Notes: generated by a model not told the origin, from the letters alone. Shown: positions 48,985 to 57,242, numbered from the stretch's first letter. The stretch: 64,000 bases of DNA from JANXAZ01 sp037446605 (GCA_037446605.1 JBBIIE010000003.1:24163-88162), one strand, 5' to 3'. Program-made: numbers and translations.

Positions 48985-49901
48985 GCCTCGAGCTGCTCGT
49001 GGCGGTGCTCGCGACCGTGGTGACCGCCGCCACCCCCCTCCTCCTCGCCGCCACGGGCGAGCTCGTCGCCGAGCGCGCCGGGGTGCTCAACCTCGGCGTC
49101 GAGGGGATGATGCTCGTGGGCGCCGTGGCCGGCTTCGCCACCGCGCTCGCCACCGGCAGCGCCATGCTCGCCCTCCTCGCCGCGGCCCTGGCCGGCACCG
49201 CCGTGGCCGCGCTCTTCGCGCTCCTCGTCCTGGTCCTGCTGGCCGATCAGGTGGCCTCCGGCCTCGCCCTCACGATCCTGGCCGTGGGGCTCTCGGCGCT
49301 GCTCGGCGCGCACCTGGTCGGCACGCCGGTGGCGCGGCTGCCCCGGCTGGACGTTCCGGGACTGTCCGACCTGCCGCTTCTGGGGCCCCTGCTCTTCGGC
49401 CAGGACGCGCTCGTCTACCTCGCCCATCTGGCCGTCCCGGCGACCGCCTGGTTCCTCGTCGCCACCCGCGCCGGCCGGGTGCTGCGGGCCTGCGGCGAGA
49501 ACCCCGAGGCGGCACACGCCATGGGTTGCCCGGTGCGGCGGGTGCGGGCGGGCGCCACCCTCTTCGGCGGCGCCATGGCCGGGCTCGCCGGCGCCTTCCT
49601 CTCGCTCGCCTACACGCCCATGTGGGTCGAGGAGATGACCGCCGGGCGCGGCTGGATCGCCCTCGCCCTCGTCGTCTTCGCCGCCTGGCGGCCGGGCCGC
49701 GTGCTCGTGGGCGCCTATCTCTTCGGCGGGGTCGCCATCCTCCAGCTCCACGCCCAGAGCCTGGGCCTGCTGCCGGTCCCGGCGCAGCTCCTCTCGATGC
49801 TGCCCTACCTGGCGACGATCCTGGTCCTGGCGCTGGTCGCGGGCGGCCGGCGGGCGGCGGCACCCGCCGGCCTCGGCCGACCCTTCCTGCCGCCGCGCTG
49901 A
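48981..49901 (+). CDS. ABC transporter permease, BMP/nucleoside type (second)
   Basis: 306 aa, about eight to nine TMs, YufQ/NupQ type: AATPLLLAATGELVAERAGVLNLGVEGMMLVGAV (family GxLNLGVEG loop), LFALLVLVLLADQVASGLALT, RACGENPEAAHAMG (cytoplasmic loop with conserved GENP.AA) and AYTPMWVEEMTAGRGWIALALV. It forms the channel with the preceding permease. Last gene of the HIUase-xdhABC-ABC operon; the gene expected next, a BMP-family binding lipoprotein, is replaced by a convergent dodecin gene. Confidence 0.93.
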   Translation: MSLELLVAVLATVVTAATPLLLAATGELVAERAGVLNLGVEGMMLVGAVAGFATALATGSAMLALLAAALAGTAVAALFALLVLVLLADQVASGLALTILAVGLSALLGAHLVGTPVARLPRLDVPGLSDLPLLGPLLFGQDALVYLAHLAVPATAWFLVATRAGRVLRACGENPEAAHAMGCPVRRVRAGATLFGGAMAGLAGAFLSLAYTPMWVEEMTAGRGWIALALVVFAAWRPGRVLVGAYLFGGVAILQLHAQSLGLLPVPAQLLSMLPYLATILVLALVAGGRRAAAPAGLGRPFLPPR

Positions 49902-49916
49902 TCCTCGGCCGCGGGC

Positions 49917-50126
49917 TCAGCCCTCGTACTTGAACGACAGCTTGAGCTTGGTCCGGTAGGCGCGGACCTTGCCGTCCTCGATCACCAGGTCCTGCTCGAC
50001 CACCTCGGCGACCCTGAGGTCGCGCAGGGTCTGCGCCGCCCGCTCGACCGCGACGGTCGCGGCCCGCTCCCAGGACTCCGTGCTCGTGCCCACGAGCTCG
50101 ATCACCTTGTAGATGCTCTCCGGCAT
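49917..50126 (-). CDS. dodecin family flavin-binding protein
   Basis: 69 aa. Seen: IYKVIELVGTSTESWERAATVAVERAAQTLRDLRVAEV (described by its VGTS and SW motifs, the Trp flanking the stacked flavins), VIEDGKVRAYRTKLKLSFKYEG. Dodecins form dodecameric spheres that store flavin and buffer it. Convergent with the permease gene, and divergent from puuD over about 140 nt. Such a store next to flavoenzyme genes (XdhA) may be coincidental. Confidence 0.92.
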   Translation of the reverse strand: MPESIYKVIELVGTSTESWERAATVAVERAAQTLRDLRVAEVVEQDLVIEDGKVRAYRTKLKLSFKYEG

Positions 50127-50270
50127 GACCTGCCTCCCTTCCCCGGCCCGGCGGCCCGGGCCTGTCCGGTCAGGATGCCCGAAGGGCGCATCCCGGTCCA
50201 CGGCGCGAGCGCCGGCTTGCCGGACGGCCCGCGGCCGGGCTCAACTCGCGCCGCGCGGATGGAGGGGACG

Positions 50271-51464
50271 ATGGACGCGGCACTCGCCGAGGGGCTCGAG
50301 CTCGCCCTGCGCTGGCTGCACGTCGTGGCCGGCATCGCCTGGATCGGCAGCTCCTTCTACTTCGTCCACCTGGACGCCTCGCTGGAGCGGCGCCCGGGCC
50401 TGCCCGACGGCGTCGCGGGCGAGGCCTGGCAGGTGCACGGCGGCGGCTTCTACCGCATGCAGAAGTACGTGATCGCCCCGCCCGAGCTGCCCGAGAAGCT
50501 CACCTGGTTCAAATGGGAGGCCTACACCACCTGGCTGTCGGGCTTCGCCCTGCTCCTCGCGGTCTACTACGCCCGCCCCGAGCTCTACCTGATCGACCCG
50601 GCGGTCTGGCCGCTCGCCCCCTGGCGGGCGGCGGTGGTGGGCCTCTCGAGCATCCTCCTGGGTTACCTCGTCTACGAGATCCTCTGTCGCTCGCCGCTCG
50701 GCCGGGACGACCGGGCGCTCGCGATCCTGGGCAGCCTGCTGGTCGTGGCGTTCGCCTTCGCGATGGGCCGGATCTTCTCGGGACGCGGGGCGGTGATCCA
50801 GGTGGGTGCCCTGCTCGGCACCTGCATGGTCGCCTCGGTCGCCCACGTGATCATCCCCAACCAGCGCAAGGCGGTGCGCGCCCTCCTCGAGGGCCGCACC
50901 CCCGACCCGGAGCTCGGCCGGCGCGCCAAGCAGCGCTCGCTGCACAACAACCACCTCACGCTCCCGGTCGTCTTCACGATGATCGCCGGCCACTACCCCC
51001 TGGTGTTCGAGAGCCGGTCGGCCTGGCTGATCCTGGCGCTCGTGCTGGTGATCGGCTTCGCGATCCGCCATTTCTTCAACGAGCGGCACAAGGGGCGGCC
51101 CTCGCCCTGGTGGACCTGGGCGGTGACGGTGGCGGCCGGGGCGGCCGTCCTCTGGCTGGCCCGCCCCCTGCCCGAGGCGGTGGGCGCCGCCGCCGCGCCG
51201 CCGCCGGCCTTCGCCGAGGTCGAGGCGATCGTCACGAGCCGCTGCGCCATGTGCCACGCCGAACGCCCGGTCTGGCCCGGCCTCGCCGCGCCGCCCAAGG
51301 GGGTACGCCTCGACACGCCGGCCGGGATCCGGCGCTGGGCCCCCCTCGTGGGCCTGCAGTCGGTCCACAGCCGGGCCATGCCACCCGGCAACCTGTCCGG
51401 GCTCGAGGCCGAGGAGCGGGCCCTGCTCGCCCGCTGGCTCGCGGCCGGCGCGCCCGGCGGATGA
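50271..51464 (+). CDS. puuD: membrane urate hydroxylase PuuD with C-terminal cytochrome c domain
   Basis: 397 aa. N-terminal PuuD membrane domain of about eight TMs, with ALRWLHVVAGIAWIGSSFYFVHLD, conserved HGGGFYRMQKYVIAPPELPE, WEAYTTWLSGFALLL, ARPELYLIDPAV and NNHLTLPVVFTMIAGHYPL. C-terminal cytochrome c module from about residue 315 with haem motif CAMCH (RCAMCHAERPVWPG) and a distal MPPGN Met. PuuD oxidises urate to 5-hydroxyisourate, delivering electrons to the respiratory chain rather than to O2 directly. ATG 50271 follows GGAGGGG closely; ATG 50259 is an alternative. It supplies the substrate for HIU hydrolase, closing the gap left by the absence of a soluble uricase. Confidence 0.94.
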   Translation: MDAALAEGLELALRWLHVVAGIAWIGSSFYFVHLDASLERRPGLPDGVAGEAWQVHGGGFYRMQKYVIAPPELPEKLTWFKWEAYTTWLSGFALLLAVYYARPELYLIDPAVWPLAPWRAAVVGLSSILLGYLVYEILCRSPLGRDDRALAILGSLLVVAFAFAMGRIFSGRGAVIQVGALLGTCMVASVAHVIIPNQRKAVRALLEGRTPDPELGRRAKQRSLHNNHLTLPVVFTMIAGHYPLVFESRSAWLILALVLVIGFAIRHFFNERHKGRPSPWWTWAVTVAAGAAVLWLARPLPEAVGAAAAPPPAFAEVEAIVTSRCAMCHAERPVWPGLAAPPKGVRLDTPAGIRRWAPLVGLQSVHSRAMPPGNLSGLEAEERALLARWLAAGAPGG

Positions 51465-52801
51465 GCCCGCCCCCGACCATCCCCGACCGGCGCGCGGTGC
51501 GCGGCCGGCTGCTCGACTTTTCGCCCGACGGCGGCCACCGCCTCCGTCCCGACCATGTGATCCTGATCGAGGCCGGGCGGATCGCCCGGATCGGCCCGGC
51601 CGCGGCACTGCTCGCCGAGCTGCCACCCGGGACGCCCGTCGACACCCACGGCGAGCGGCTGGTCCTCCCCGGGCTGATCGACGCGCACATCCACTTCCCC
51701 CAGGGTCAGGTGATCGCCTCGCCGGCCCGGGACCTGCTCGACTGGCTCGAGCGGCACACCTTCCCGGCCGAGCGCGCCTATGCCGACCCCGCCCACGCCG
51801 CCCGGATGGCCGAGCTGTTCCTCGACGAGCTCCTGCGCCAGGGCACGACCACCGCCGTGGTCTGGGGCTCGGTGCACGCCACCTCGGTCGACGCGCTCAT
51901 GGCCGCGGCGCGGGCGCGGCGGCTGCGTCTCCTGGCCGGCAAGGTGATGATGGACCGCGGCCCCGAAGGCCTGCGCGACACAGTCGAGATCGGTGCGCGG
52001 GAGAGCGCCGAGCTGATCGCCCGCTGGCACGGGCTCGACCGGCTCGGCTACGTGATCAGCCCGCGCTTCGCGCCGACCTCGAGCCCGGCCCAGCTCGCCG
52101 CGGCGGGCGAGCTCCTGCGCGCCCACCCCTCCTGCTGGCTGCAGACGCATCTGGCCGAGAGCCCGGGCGAGATCGCCCGGGTCCGCGAGCTGTTCCCCTG
52201 GGCGCGGCACTACACCGAGGTCTACGACCGGTTCGGCCTGCTCGGCCCGCGCACGCTGCTCGGCCACTGCATCCATCTGGGCGAGGAGGAGATGGCGCGG
52301 CTGTCCGCGACCGGGGCGGTGGCGGCGCTCTGCCCGACCTCGAACCTGTTCCTCGGCTCGGGCCTGGTCGACCTGCCGCGGCTCGCGGATCCCAGTCGGC
52401 CGGTCCGCCTGGCGCTCGCGACCGACGTCGGCGGCGGCAGCTCCTGGTCGATGCTGCGCACCGCCGCGGCACTGTCCGACATAGCCCGGCTGCGCGGCCA
52501 TCCCTGGGGAGCCCTCGACGCGCTGCGTCTGGCCACGCTCGGCAATGCCGAGGCGCTCGGCCTCGCCGACCGGATCGGTCGCCTGGAGCCCGGCTTCGAG
52601 GCCGATCTCGTGGTGCTCGAGCCGCGCGCCACGCCGGCCATGGCACACCGGCTCGAGCGCTCCGCCACCCTCGAGGAGGAGCTGGCGGCACTCCTCTGGC
52701 TGGGCGACGAGCGGGCGGTCCGAACGGTCTACCTGCTGGGCGAGCCGGTCTCGCCCCCGAGTGCGTCCGGCCCGGCCGCCTCGGGCCTATCAGTGCACTG
52801 A
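51461..52801 (+). CDS. guaD: guanine deaminase
   Basis: 446 aa amidohydrolase that deaminates guanine to xanthine, feeding XDH. Seen: LVLPGLIDAHIHFPQGQVIAS (metal His pair), DLLDWLERHTFPAERAYAD, WGSVHATSVDAL, KVMMDRGPEGLRDT, TSSPAQLAAAGEL, LQTHLAES, LGHCIHL, PTSNLFLGSGLVDL, ATDVGGGSSWSML and the C-terminal LGNAEALGLADRIGRLEPGFEADLVVL. ATGA overlap with puuD. The last codons (SGLSVH, stop) are written by the first copy of the 20-bp palindrome at 52786-52805. Confidence 0.95.
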   Translation: MSPPPTIPDRRAVRGRLLDFSPDGGHRLRPDHVILIEAGRIARIGPAAALLAELPPGTPVDTHGERLVLPGLIDAHIHFPQGQVIASPARDLLDWLERHTFPAERAYADPAHAARMAELFLDELLRQGTTTAVVWGSVHATSVDALMAAARARRLRLLAGKVMMDRGPEGLRDTVEIGARESAELIARWHGLDRLGYVISPRFAPTSSPAQLAAAGELLRAHPSCWLQTHLAESPGEIARVRELFPWARHYTEVYDRFGLLGPRTLLGHCIHLGEEEMARLSATGAVAALCPTSNLFLGSGLVDLPRLADPSRPVRLALATDVGGGSSWSMLRTAAALSDIARLRGHPWGALDALRLATLGNAEALGLADRIGRLEPGFEADLVVLEPRATPAMAHRLERSATLEEELAALLWLGDERAVRTVYLLGEPVSPPSASGPAASGLSVH

Positions 52802-53787
52802 TAGGCGGCGGCCCGTCCCTGCCACTCGGCGAGCAGGCCGGGCAGGCGCTCGGCCAGCCAGGCGATCGCTCTCTCCTCGACCTCCGGCGCCCAGCGATAG
52901 AGCCATTGGTTGCCGCTGCGGCTGATGGTGACGAGCTTGCGGCCCTCGCGATCGAGCACGATCCGCCCGCGCAGGGCCGGACGCGGCCGGGCCGGCCGGC
53001 GCACCGCCTCGAGCGCCCGGGCGAGCTGCTCGCGCAGCGGCCGGCCGGCCGCCCGGTCGAGTGCTTCGAGCAGCGGGGGCAGGGCCTCCGGCCGGTCGAG
53101 CAGCGCCGCCTGCAGGCGCCGCCCGTCGGCGAGCCTGAGCGCGCGCGGGTCCGACAGTCGCGTGAGGACCGCCTCGGGCAGCCGGCCGAGCCGCAGATAG
53201 TCGACGATCGAGGGTTGCGACAGCCCGGTGAGCGCCGCCAGCCGGGTGGTGCTCCAGCCCCGATCGGCGAGCGCCGCCAGCCAGCGACCGCGCTCGTAGG
53301 GCGAGAGATCGCTGCGCTCGGCGTTCTCCCGGTACTGGAGCGCGAGCATCGCCTCGTCGTCGAGCGGCAGGATCCGGGCGAGCACCGGACGGTCGAGGGC
53401 GCGGCAGGCGGCCAGCCGGCGGCGGCCGGCGGCGAGCTCGAAGCGGGCTCCCTTGGGGCGCACCGTGACGGGCGTGTCCTGGCCGCGCTCGGCGATGCTC
53501 GTCTTGAGGGCCTCGAAGGCCGCGTCGGCGAACCCGCGCGGGTCACGGTCGGGGGGCAGCGGCTCGTCGATCAGCACGGGGTCGAGCCGGACGAGCGCCT
53601 CGCCGTCCGACACGCCCGCCGGTCGGGCCGCCTCGAGCAGCCGCAGCCGCTCGAGCAGGCCTTCCCGGTGCACCTCGAGCGCCCGCCCGACGATGCCGCG
53701 CGGCGCGGTCGCGGCCTCCGCCGTCGGCCCCTCCCGGAGCGCCTCGATCGAGGCCGCGAGCGCCGCCCGCTTGTCGGTCTGCCGCAT
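52729..53787 (-). CDS. plasmid-type partition protein RepB/ParB family
   Basis: 352 aa. ParB/sulfiredoxin-like domain about residues 65-165: LDPVLIDEPLPPDRDP, ERGQDTPVTVRPKGARFELAAGRRRLAACRAL, QYRENAERSDLSPYERGRWLAAL (ParB box II), followed by a helix-turn-helix DRGWSTTRLAALTGLSQPSIVDYLRLGRLP. The C-terminal half resembles RepB of alphaproteobacterial repABC modules. The last 30 residues (AYQCTDRPEAAG...) are encoded by palindrome copy 1 and by antisense of guanine deaminase, so the true functional end may be earlier. ATG 53787; 27 nt downstream of the repA-like gene. Expected to bind parS and act with the ATPase in replicon segregation. Confidence 0.87.
   Translation of the reverse strand: MRQTDKRAALAASIEALREGPTAEAATAPRGIVGRALEVHREGLLERLRLLEAARPAGVSDGEALVRLDPVLIDEPLPPDRDPRGFADAAFEALKTSIAERGQDTPVTVRPKGARFELAAGRRRLAACRALDRPVLARILPLDDEAMLALQYRENAERSDLSPYERGRWLAALADRGWSTTRLAALTGLSQPSIVDYLRLGRLPEAVLTRLSDPRALRLADGRRLQAALLDRPEALPPLLEALDRAAGRPLREQLARALEAVRRPARPRPALRGRIVLDREGRKLVTISRSGNQWLYRWAPEVEERAIAWLAERLPGLLAEWQGRAAAYQCTDRPEAAGPDALGGETGSPSR
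52786..52805. repeat. candidate partition site (parS-like palindrome), copy 1
   Basis: CCTATCAGTGCACTGATAGG, a perfect 20-bp palindrome at the junction of the convergent guanine deaminase and repB-like genes. It supplies the deaminase stop codon and also lies within the last codons of the ParB-like frame. Shares the 16-bp core TATCAGTGCACTGATA with two further sites at 55.2 and 55.5 kb. Confidence 0.7.
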
Positions 53788-53814
53788 CCCCGCCCTCCTC
53801 CGCCGCCGGCCCGC

Positions 53815-54993
53815 TCAGCCCTCGACCGGTCGTCCCCAGGCACGCAGGAGCTCGCGCTCGAGCGCCCGGTTGACCCGGCGCATCGCCTCGAGGCCGCGCT
53901 CGTAGGTGCGCCGACCGCCGGCCGGCTCGTACTCGTAGAGCGTCTCCTTGAGGATGCCCGCGGCGTCCACCAGCGCCGTGTCGAGCATCGGCTCGGCGAG
54001 CACCGCGTCCTGGAAGAGCGCGCGCTTCCAGCGCACGATCTCGGCCTGGTTGCGATCGGTCGCCTTGAACCGGGTGGTCACCACGCGCACGAAGTCGTAG
54101 GCGAGCGCGTCCGGGGCGAGCGTGCCGCGGAAGTCGCGCGCGACCCCCGCCAGGAAGCGGAAGAACTCGCCCGAGCTCGCGAAGTCGAGCATCGAGGGCG
54201 GGATCGGCACGACGAGGCCGGTCGCCGCCCAGAGCGCGTTCAAGGTGAGCATGCCGACATCCGGCCGGCAGTCGCAGACCACGACGTCGTAGCCCTGCCC
54301 GAGCCCGGCCAGGAGCTCGGCCAGCTGCGCGTAGAACGGGAAGTCGCGGCGTTCCAGGAGCCGCCCGACGAGCTCGTACTCGGCATGCTGGAGCGCGATG
54401 CTGGCCGGCAGGAGGTCGAGGCCGGGCCAATAGGTGGTCCGCACCAGCGCCGCCGGCGGCTCGCTCCGCGCGAGCCAGCTCGCGAAGGTGCCACGGTCGC
54501 CGATCTCGCCGTCCGGATCGAGGCCGAAGAGGGCCGTGGCCGAGGCCTGCGGGTCGAGATCGACGAGCAGCACGCGGTAGCCGTGCAGCGCCAGGTGCTG
54601 GGCGAAGTGCACCGCCGTCGTGGTCTTGCCGCTGCCGCCCTTGAAGTTGACGAAGGTCACCACCTGCAGGCGCTCGCCGGCCTCCGCGCGGCGCCCGGGT
54701 GCGTAGCGCGGATTGCCGGTCGCGGCGAACAGCCAGCGGCGTGCGGCGTGCAGGTCCTCGACCGTGAAGCTCCGCCGCCCACCCGCCCGCATCTCGCCGC
54801 TCGGGAAGCCCGGCTCGCGCACGAGGTTGCGCAGATGTCCGGGGGAGATCCCGAGCACGCCCGCCACCTCGCCCGGCGCGAAGCGGCGCAGCCGCTTGCG
54901 CCGCTCCGGGTGGCTCTCGAGCTCGATCGCCTTGCGCTGCACCGCCCGGCAGAGCTCGGCATAGCGCTCGAACCGGCTCGCGATGTCCTCCAT
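53815..54993 (-). CDS. plasmid-type partition ATPase RepA/ParA family
   Basis: 392 aa. N-terminal winged-helix/MerR-like DNA-binding part (VAGVLGISPGHLRNLVREPGFPSGE), as in RepA/ParA of repABC and P1-type systems. ATPase with deviant Walker A FVNFKGGSGKTTTAVHFA (about residues 113-130), RVLLVDLDPQASATALFG, VVVCDCRPDVGMLTLNALWAA (Walker B region) and IPPSMLDFASSGEFF. ATG 54993. Type Ia ParA proteins of this length autoregulate through the N-terminal domain. The upstream 813 nt contain two of the palindromes. Located with repB, it indicates a plasmid or chromid partition locus; no RepC initiator is seen. Confidence 0.9.
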   Translation of the reverse strand: MEDIASRFERYAELCRAVQRKAIELESHPERRKRLRRFAPGEVAGVLGISPGHLRNLVREPGFPSGEMRAGGRRSFTVEDLHAARRWLFAATGNPRYAPGRRAEAGERLQVVTFVNFKGGSGKTTTAVHFAQHLALHGYRVLLVDLDPQASATALFGLDPDGEIGDRGTFASWLARSEPPAALVRTTYWPGLDLLPASIALQHAEYELVGRLLERRDFPFYAQLAELLAGLGQGYDVVVCDCRPDVGMLTLNALWAATGLVVPIPPSMLDFASSGEFFRFLAGVARDFRGTLAPDALAYDFVRVVTTRFKATDRNQAEIVRWKRALFQDAVLAEPMLDTALVDAAGILKETLYEYEPAGGRRTYERGLEAMRRVNRALERELLRAWGRPVEG

Positions 54994-55242
54994 CCGTCCA
55001 CCCGCGCCATCGCTCCCGATCGGGTTCTAGACGCGCTCGCCGGGGCCATCCACCGCCTTCCAGCGCTGCCGGCCACATCCGCCCCGGCGCGTACCCCCGC
55101 CGCCACAGCCGGGCGGCGCATCGGCCCGCTTCCCCGCGCCGACCGCCAAACCGGAGCGTCCGCGCCCACCCTCCTCCCCGCAGCCCGTCCCGAACCGCAG
55201 CGCTCCTTCGCGCTCCCGGTCCCGGCTCGTCCCCGATCAGCC

Positions 55243-55258
55243 TATCAGTGCACTGATA
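55243..55258. repeat. candidate partition site (parS-like palindrome), copy 2
   Basis: TATCAGTGCACTGATA, perfect 16-bp palindrome about 250 bp upstream of the repA-like start codon. The left flank CC is conserved as in the other copies; the right flank is AC, so the 20-bp version is imperfect here. Confidence 0.7.
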
Positions 55259-55537
55259 ACCCCTCCTCTCCCGCCCTCGACCGCGACCATCCCTCGTCAC
55301 CTGCCGGCCCCGTCCCGACCGACCGCACGCCTCGTCCCGCGGGGCGCGGGCACCCCGCCTCGTCCGATCGGCCAAGACCGCGGTACGCATCCCGGACCTC
55401 GCCGGCTGGATCCGGCGGCGTCCCCGAGCGACAGGTGACCCTTACCGGGCCACCCGACCGATCGCGCACGCCCCGCGTCTCGCCGCATGGCGCACCCCGT
55501 CCGCCGTCCTCGTTGGCGGGGCCGGTCGCTCCCCCGA

Positions 55538-55557
55538 CCTATCAGTGCACTGATAGG
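55538..55557. repeat. candidate partition site (parS-like palindrome), copy 3
   Basis: CCTATCAGTGCACTGATAGG, identical over all 20 bp to copy 1, lying between the NYN-domain gene and the repA-like gene about 250 bp downstream of the former's stop. Confidence 0.7.
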
Positions 55558-55806
55558 CCCGGGGCTCCGGCGGCCAGCCGTCGCGGCCGGCGCAGGACCC
55601 GAAACCGGGCGACACCTGCCCCCGGGCCCGCGCGCTCGCGGGCGGCGCGGGCCCTCGAGGTCCAGGTCGGCCGTCGCCGGCCGGCTCGACGACCCGAACG
55701 GCCAAGGCCTTGCGAGCGGCTCGACCAGATCCGCCGCGCATCGCCCGGCGAGCCAGTCCCCGACGAGGTCCGGGCAACGCCCGGCCCGACGCCCTCCGGG
55801 GGCGGA

Positions 55807-57186
55807 TCAGTCGGCCGACGCGCCGATCTCCCGGCTCGTTCCGCCAGACCGCGCGGCCCGCGGCGGATCCCGAGGGGAGGGAACGCCGGCCGGCCCGCCG
55901 CGCGCCGCGTCCCCCGCCAGCCAGAGGTCGACCAGATCGAGCTCGCCCGGCCCGAACTCGAGCTGGGCGTGCGCACACAGCTCGAGCACCCGCTCGCGCC
56001 ATTCCGCGGCCAGCTCGGCGGCCGAGCGCCCCTCGAGGCGGGAGCCGTGGTAGCGGAAGCTCGACAGCACGAAGCTCGCCTGGTGGCGGTCGATGCACAC
56101 GCCGCGACGCGCCGCCCGCTCCTCGATCGTCCGGGCGAGGTCGGGAAGCGGTCTCGGGCCCGCGCCGAGCAGGGTCGCGAGCTCCGCGAACAGCACGGGA
56201 TAGGCGCCGGGCCCGAGCGCCGGGATCCCGGTCAGGTCGGCCAGCCTGCGGACGACCGCCTCGTGGGCGCTCTCGTCGCCCTCGCCCCCGGCCATCGGCG
56301 CGTCCCCGGGCGTGGCCGATCCGCCCGCCGGCTCCGGCGCGCCCGCCGCCCCGCTCGGGCCGATCGTCCAGCTGCCGTCCGGATCCCCGTTCGCCACGAG
56401 CTCCGGCTCCGCCACCAGGAGGTCGGCCACCAGCGCCTTGAGCGAGCGGCGCCCGAACCAGCTGCTCGCCCGGAACTCCGGGAAGCGGTTGAAGAGCTGC
56501 GGCAGGTCGCGGGCGGCGACCGCACCGCGTTCCGCGATCAGCTCGCGCAGCGCCCGGGCCACCCGTGGCACGACCGCGGCGTAGGGATCCTCCTCCGGCC
56601 ACCGCGCCGGCGCCGCGGCACCGACCGCGAGGCCGAGCGCCTCGCCGAAGAACCGCTCGTGCGGCACGACCTGGTCGCAGGCCGCCTTGTAGGCCGCCGC
56701 CGCCAGGTCGGTGCACAGGATGGCGGTCCGCCGGTCGTGCGCCCGCAGCCGCAGCAGCACCGGCGTGAAGTCGGCGTCGGAGGAAAGGATGATGAACTCG
56801 TCGAAGCGCGTCGCGTGCCCGAGCGCGTCGATCATGTCCATGACCATGTAGATGTCGGCCGAGGTCTTGCCGCGCGTGGTGAGGGGAGGGCAGTCGACGA
56901 TCGAGAACGCGGCGCGCAGATAGTCGCCGCGGAAGCGGCCGAACTGCAGCGGGTTGAGGTAGCAGCGGCGCACCAGGATCCGCCGCGGCCGCGGCGCGCG
57001 GCCGGGCTCCCCGGGCGGCGCGTGCAGGCCCTGCTCGAGCCAGGCGAGCCAGCGTGCCGGGCGCGTCGCGAAGCGCCGCGCCGCCTCCGGGTCGAGCGCC
57101 TCGAAGCTCAGGAAGATGTTGTCGAAATCGACGAACAGCGCCGCCCGCAGCGGCGCCTCCGCTCCGTTCACCGGCTCGTCGCCCAC
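55807..57186 (-). CDS. NYN-domain (LabA/PIN-like) protein with OST-HTH/LOTUS-like repeats
   Basis: 459 aa from GTG 57186. NYN nuclease-like domain about 10-165: AALFVDFDNIFLSFEAL (acidic VDFDN, residues 19-23), TRGKTSADIYMVMDMIDAL and EFIILSSDADFTPVLLRLRAHDR (acidic SDADF); these four aspartates form the predicted metal site. Two LOTUS/OST-HTH-like segments: about 190-260 (VARALRELIAERGAVAARDLPQLF) and about 315-400 (RTIEERAARRGVCIDRHQASFVL). Combination implies an RNA-targeting nuclease; cellular role unknown. Its GTG start is preceded within 15 nt by a G-rich tandem repeat. Location beside the partition locus may mean replicon-borne RNA control or defence, which is inference. Confidence 0.83.
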   Translation of the reverse strand: MGDEPVNGAEAPLRAALFVDFDNIFLSFEALDPEAARRFATRPARWLAWLEQGLHAPPGEPGRAPRPRRILVRRCYLNPLQFGRFRGDYLRAAFSIVDCPPLTTRGKTSADIYMVMDMIDALGHATRFDEFIILSSDADFTPVLLRLRAHDRRTAILCTDLAAAAYKAACDQVVPHERFFGEALGLAVGAAAPARWPEEDPYAAVVPRVARALRELIAERGAVAARDLPQLFNRFPEFRASSWFGRRSLKALVADLLVAEPELVANGDPDGSWTIGPSGAAGAPEPAGGSATPGDAPMAGGEGDESAHEAVVRRLADLTGIPALGPGAYPVLFAELATLLGAGPRPLPDLARTIEERAARRGVCIDRHQASFVLSSFRYHGSRLEGRSAAELAAEWRERVLELCAHAQLEFGPGELDLVDLWLAGDAARGGPAGVPSPRDPPRAARSGGTSREIGASAD

Positions 57187-57200
57187 GCCCCTCTCACCCC

Positions 57201-57242
57201 GCGCCCCTCAACCCGCGCCCCTCAACCCGCGCCCCTCAACCC
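57201..57242 (-). repeat. 14-bp G-rich tandem repeat in the 5' leader of the NYN gene
   Basis: Three perfect units, read on the coding (minus) strand as GGGTTGAGGGGCGC, ending 15 nt before the GTG start, plus a degenerate partial unit adjoining. Successive G3-G4 runs with 3-4 nt loops satisfy a G-quadruplex pattern in the mRNA leader, and each unit contains a GAGGGG that resembles a ribosome-binding site. Confidence 0.8.

Larger units (their letters stand above)
54994..55806. other. 813-nt non-coding region upstream of repA with two candidate parS sites
   Basis: No supportable gene in any frame; open frames here are Arg/Pro/Gly-rich shadows with no start context. It holds two palindrome copies 295 bp apart (55243 and 55538). 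The plus strand from about 55060 to 55330 is strongly pyrimidine-biased (C and T). By position it is the leader/centromere region of the partition operon and could include replication control, but no iteron series, DnaA-box cluster or AT-rich unwinding region was seen. Confidence 0.5.
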
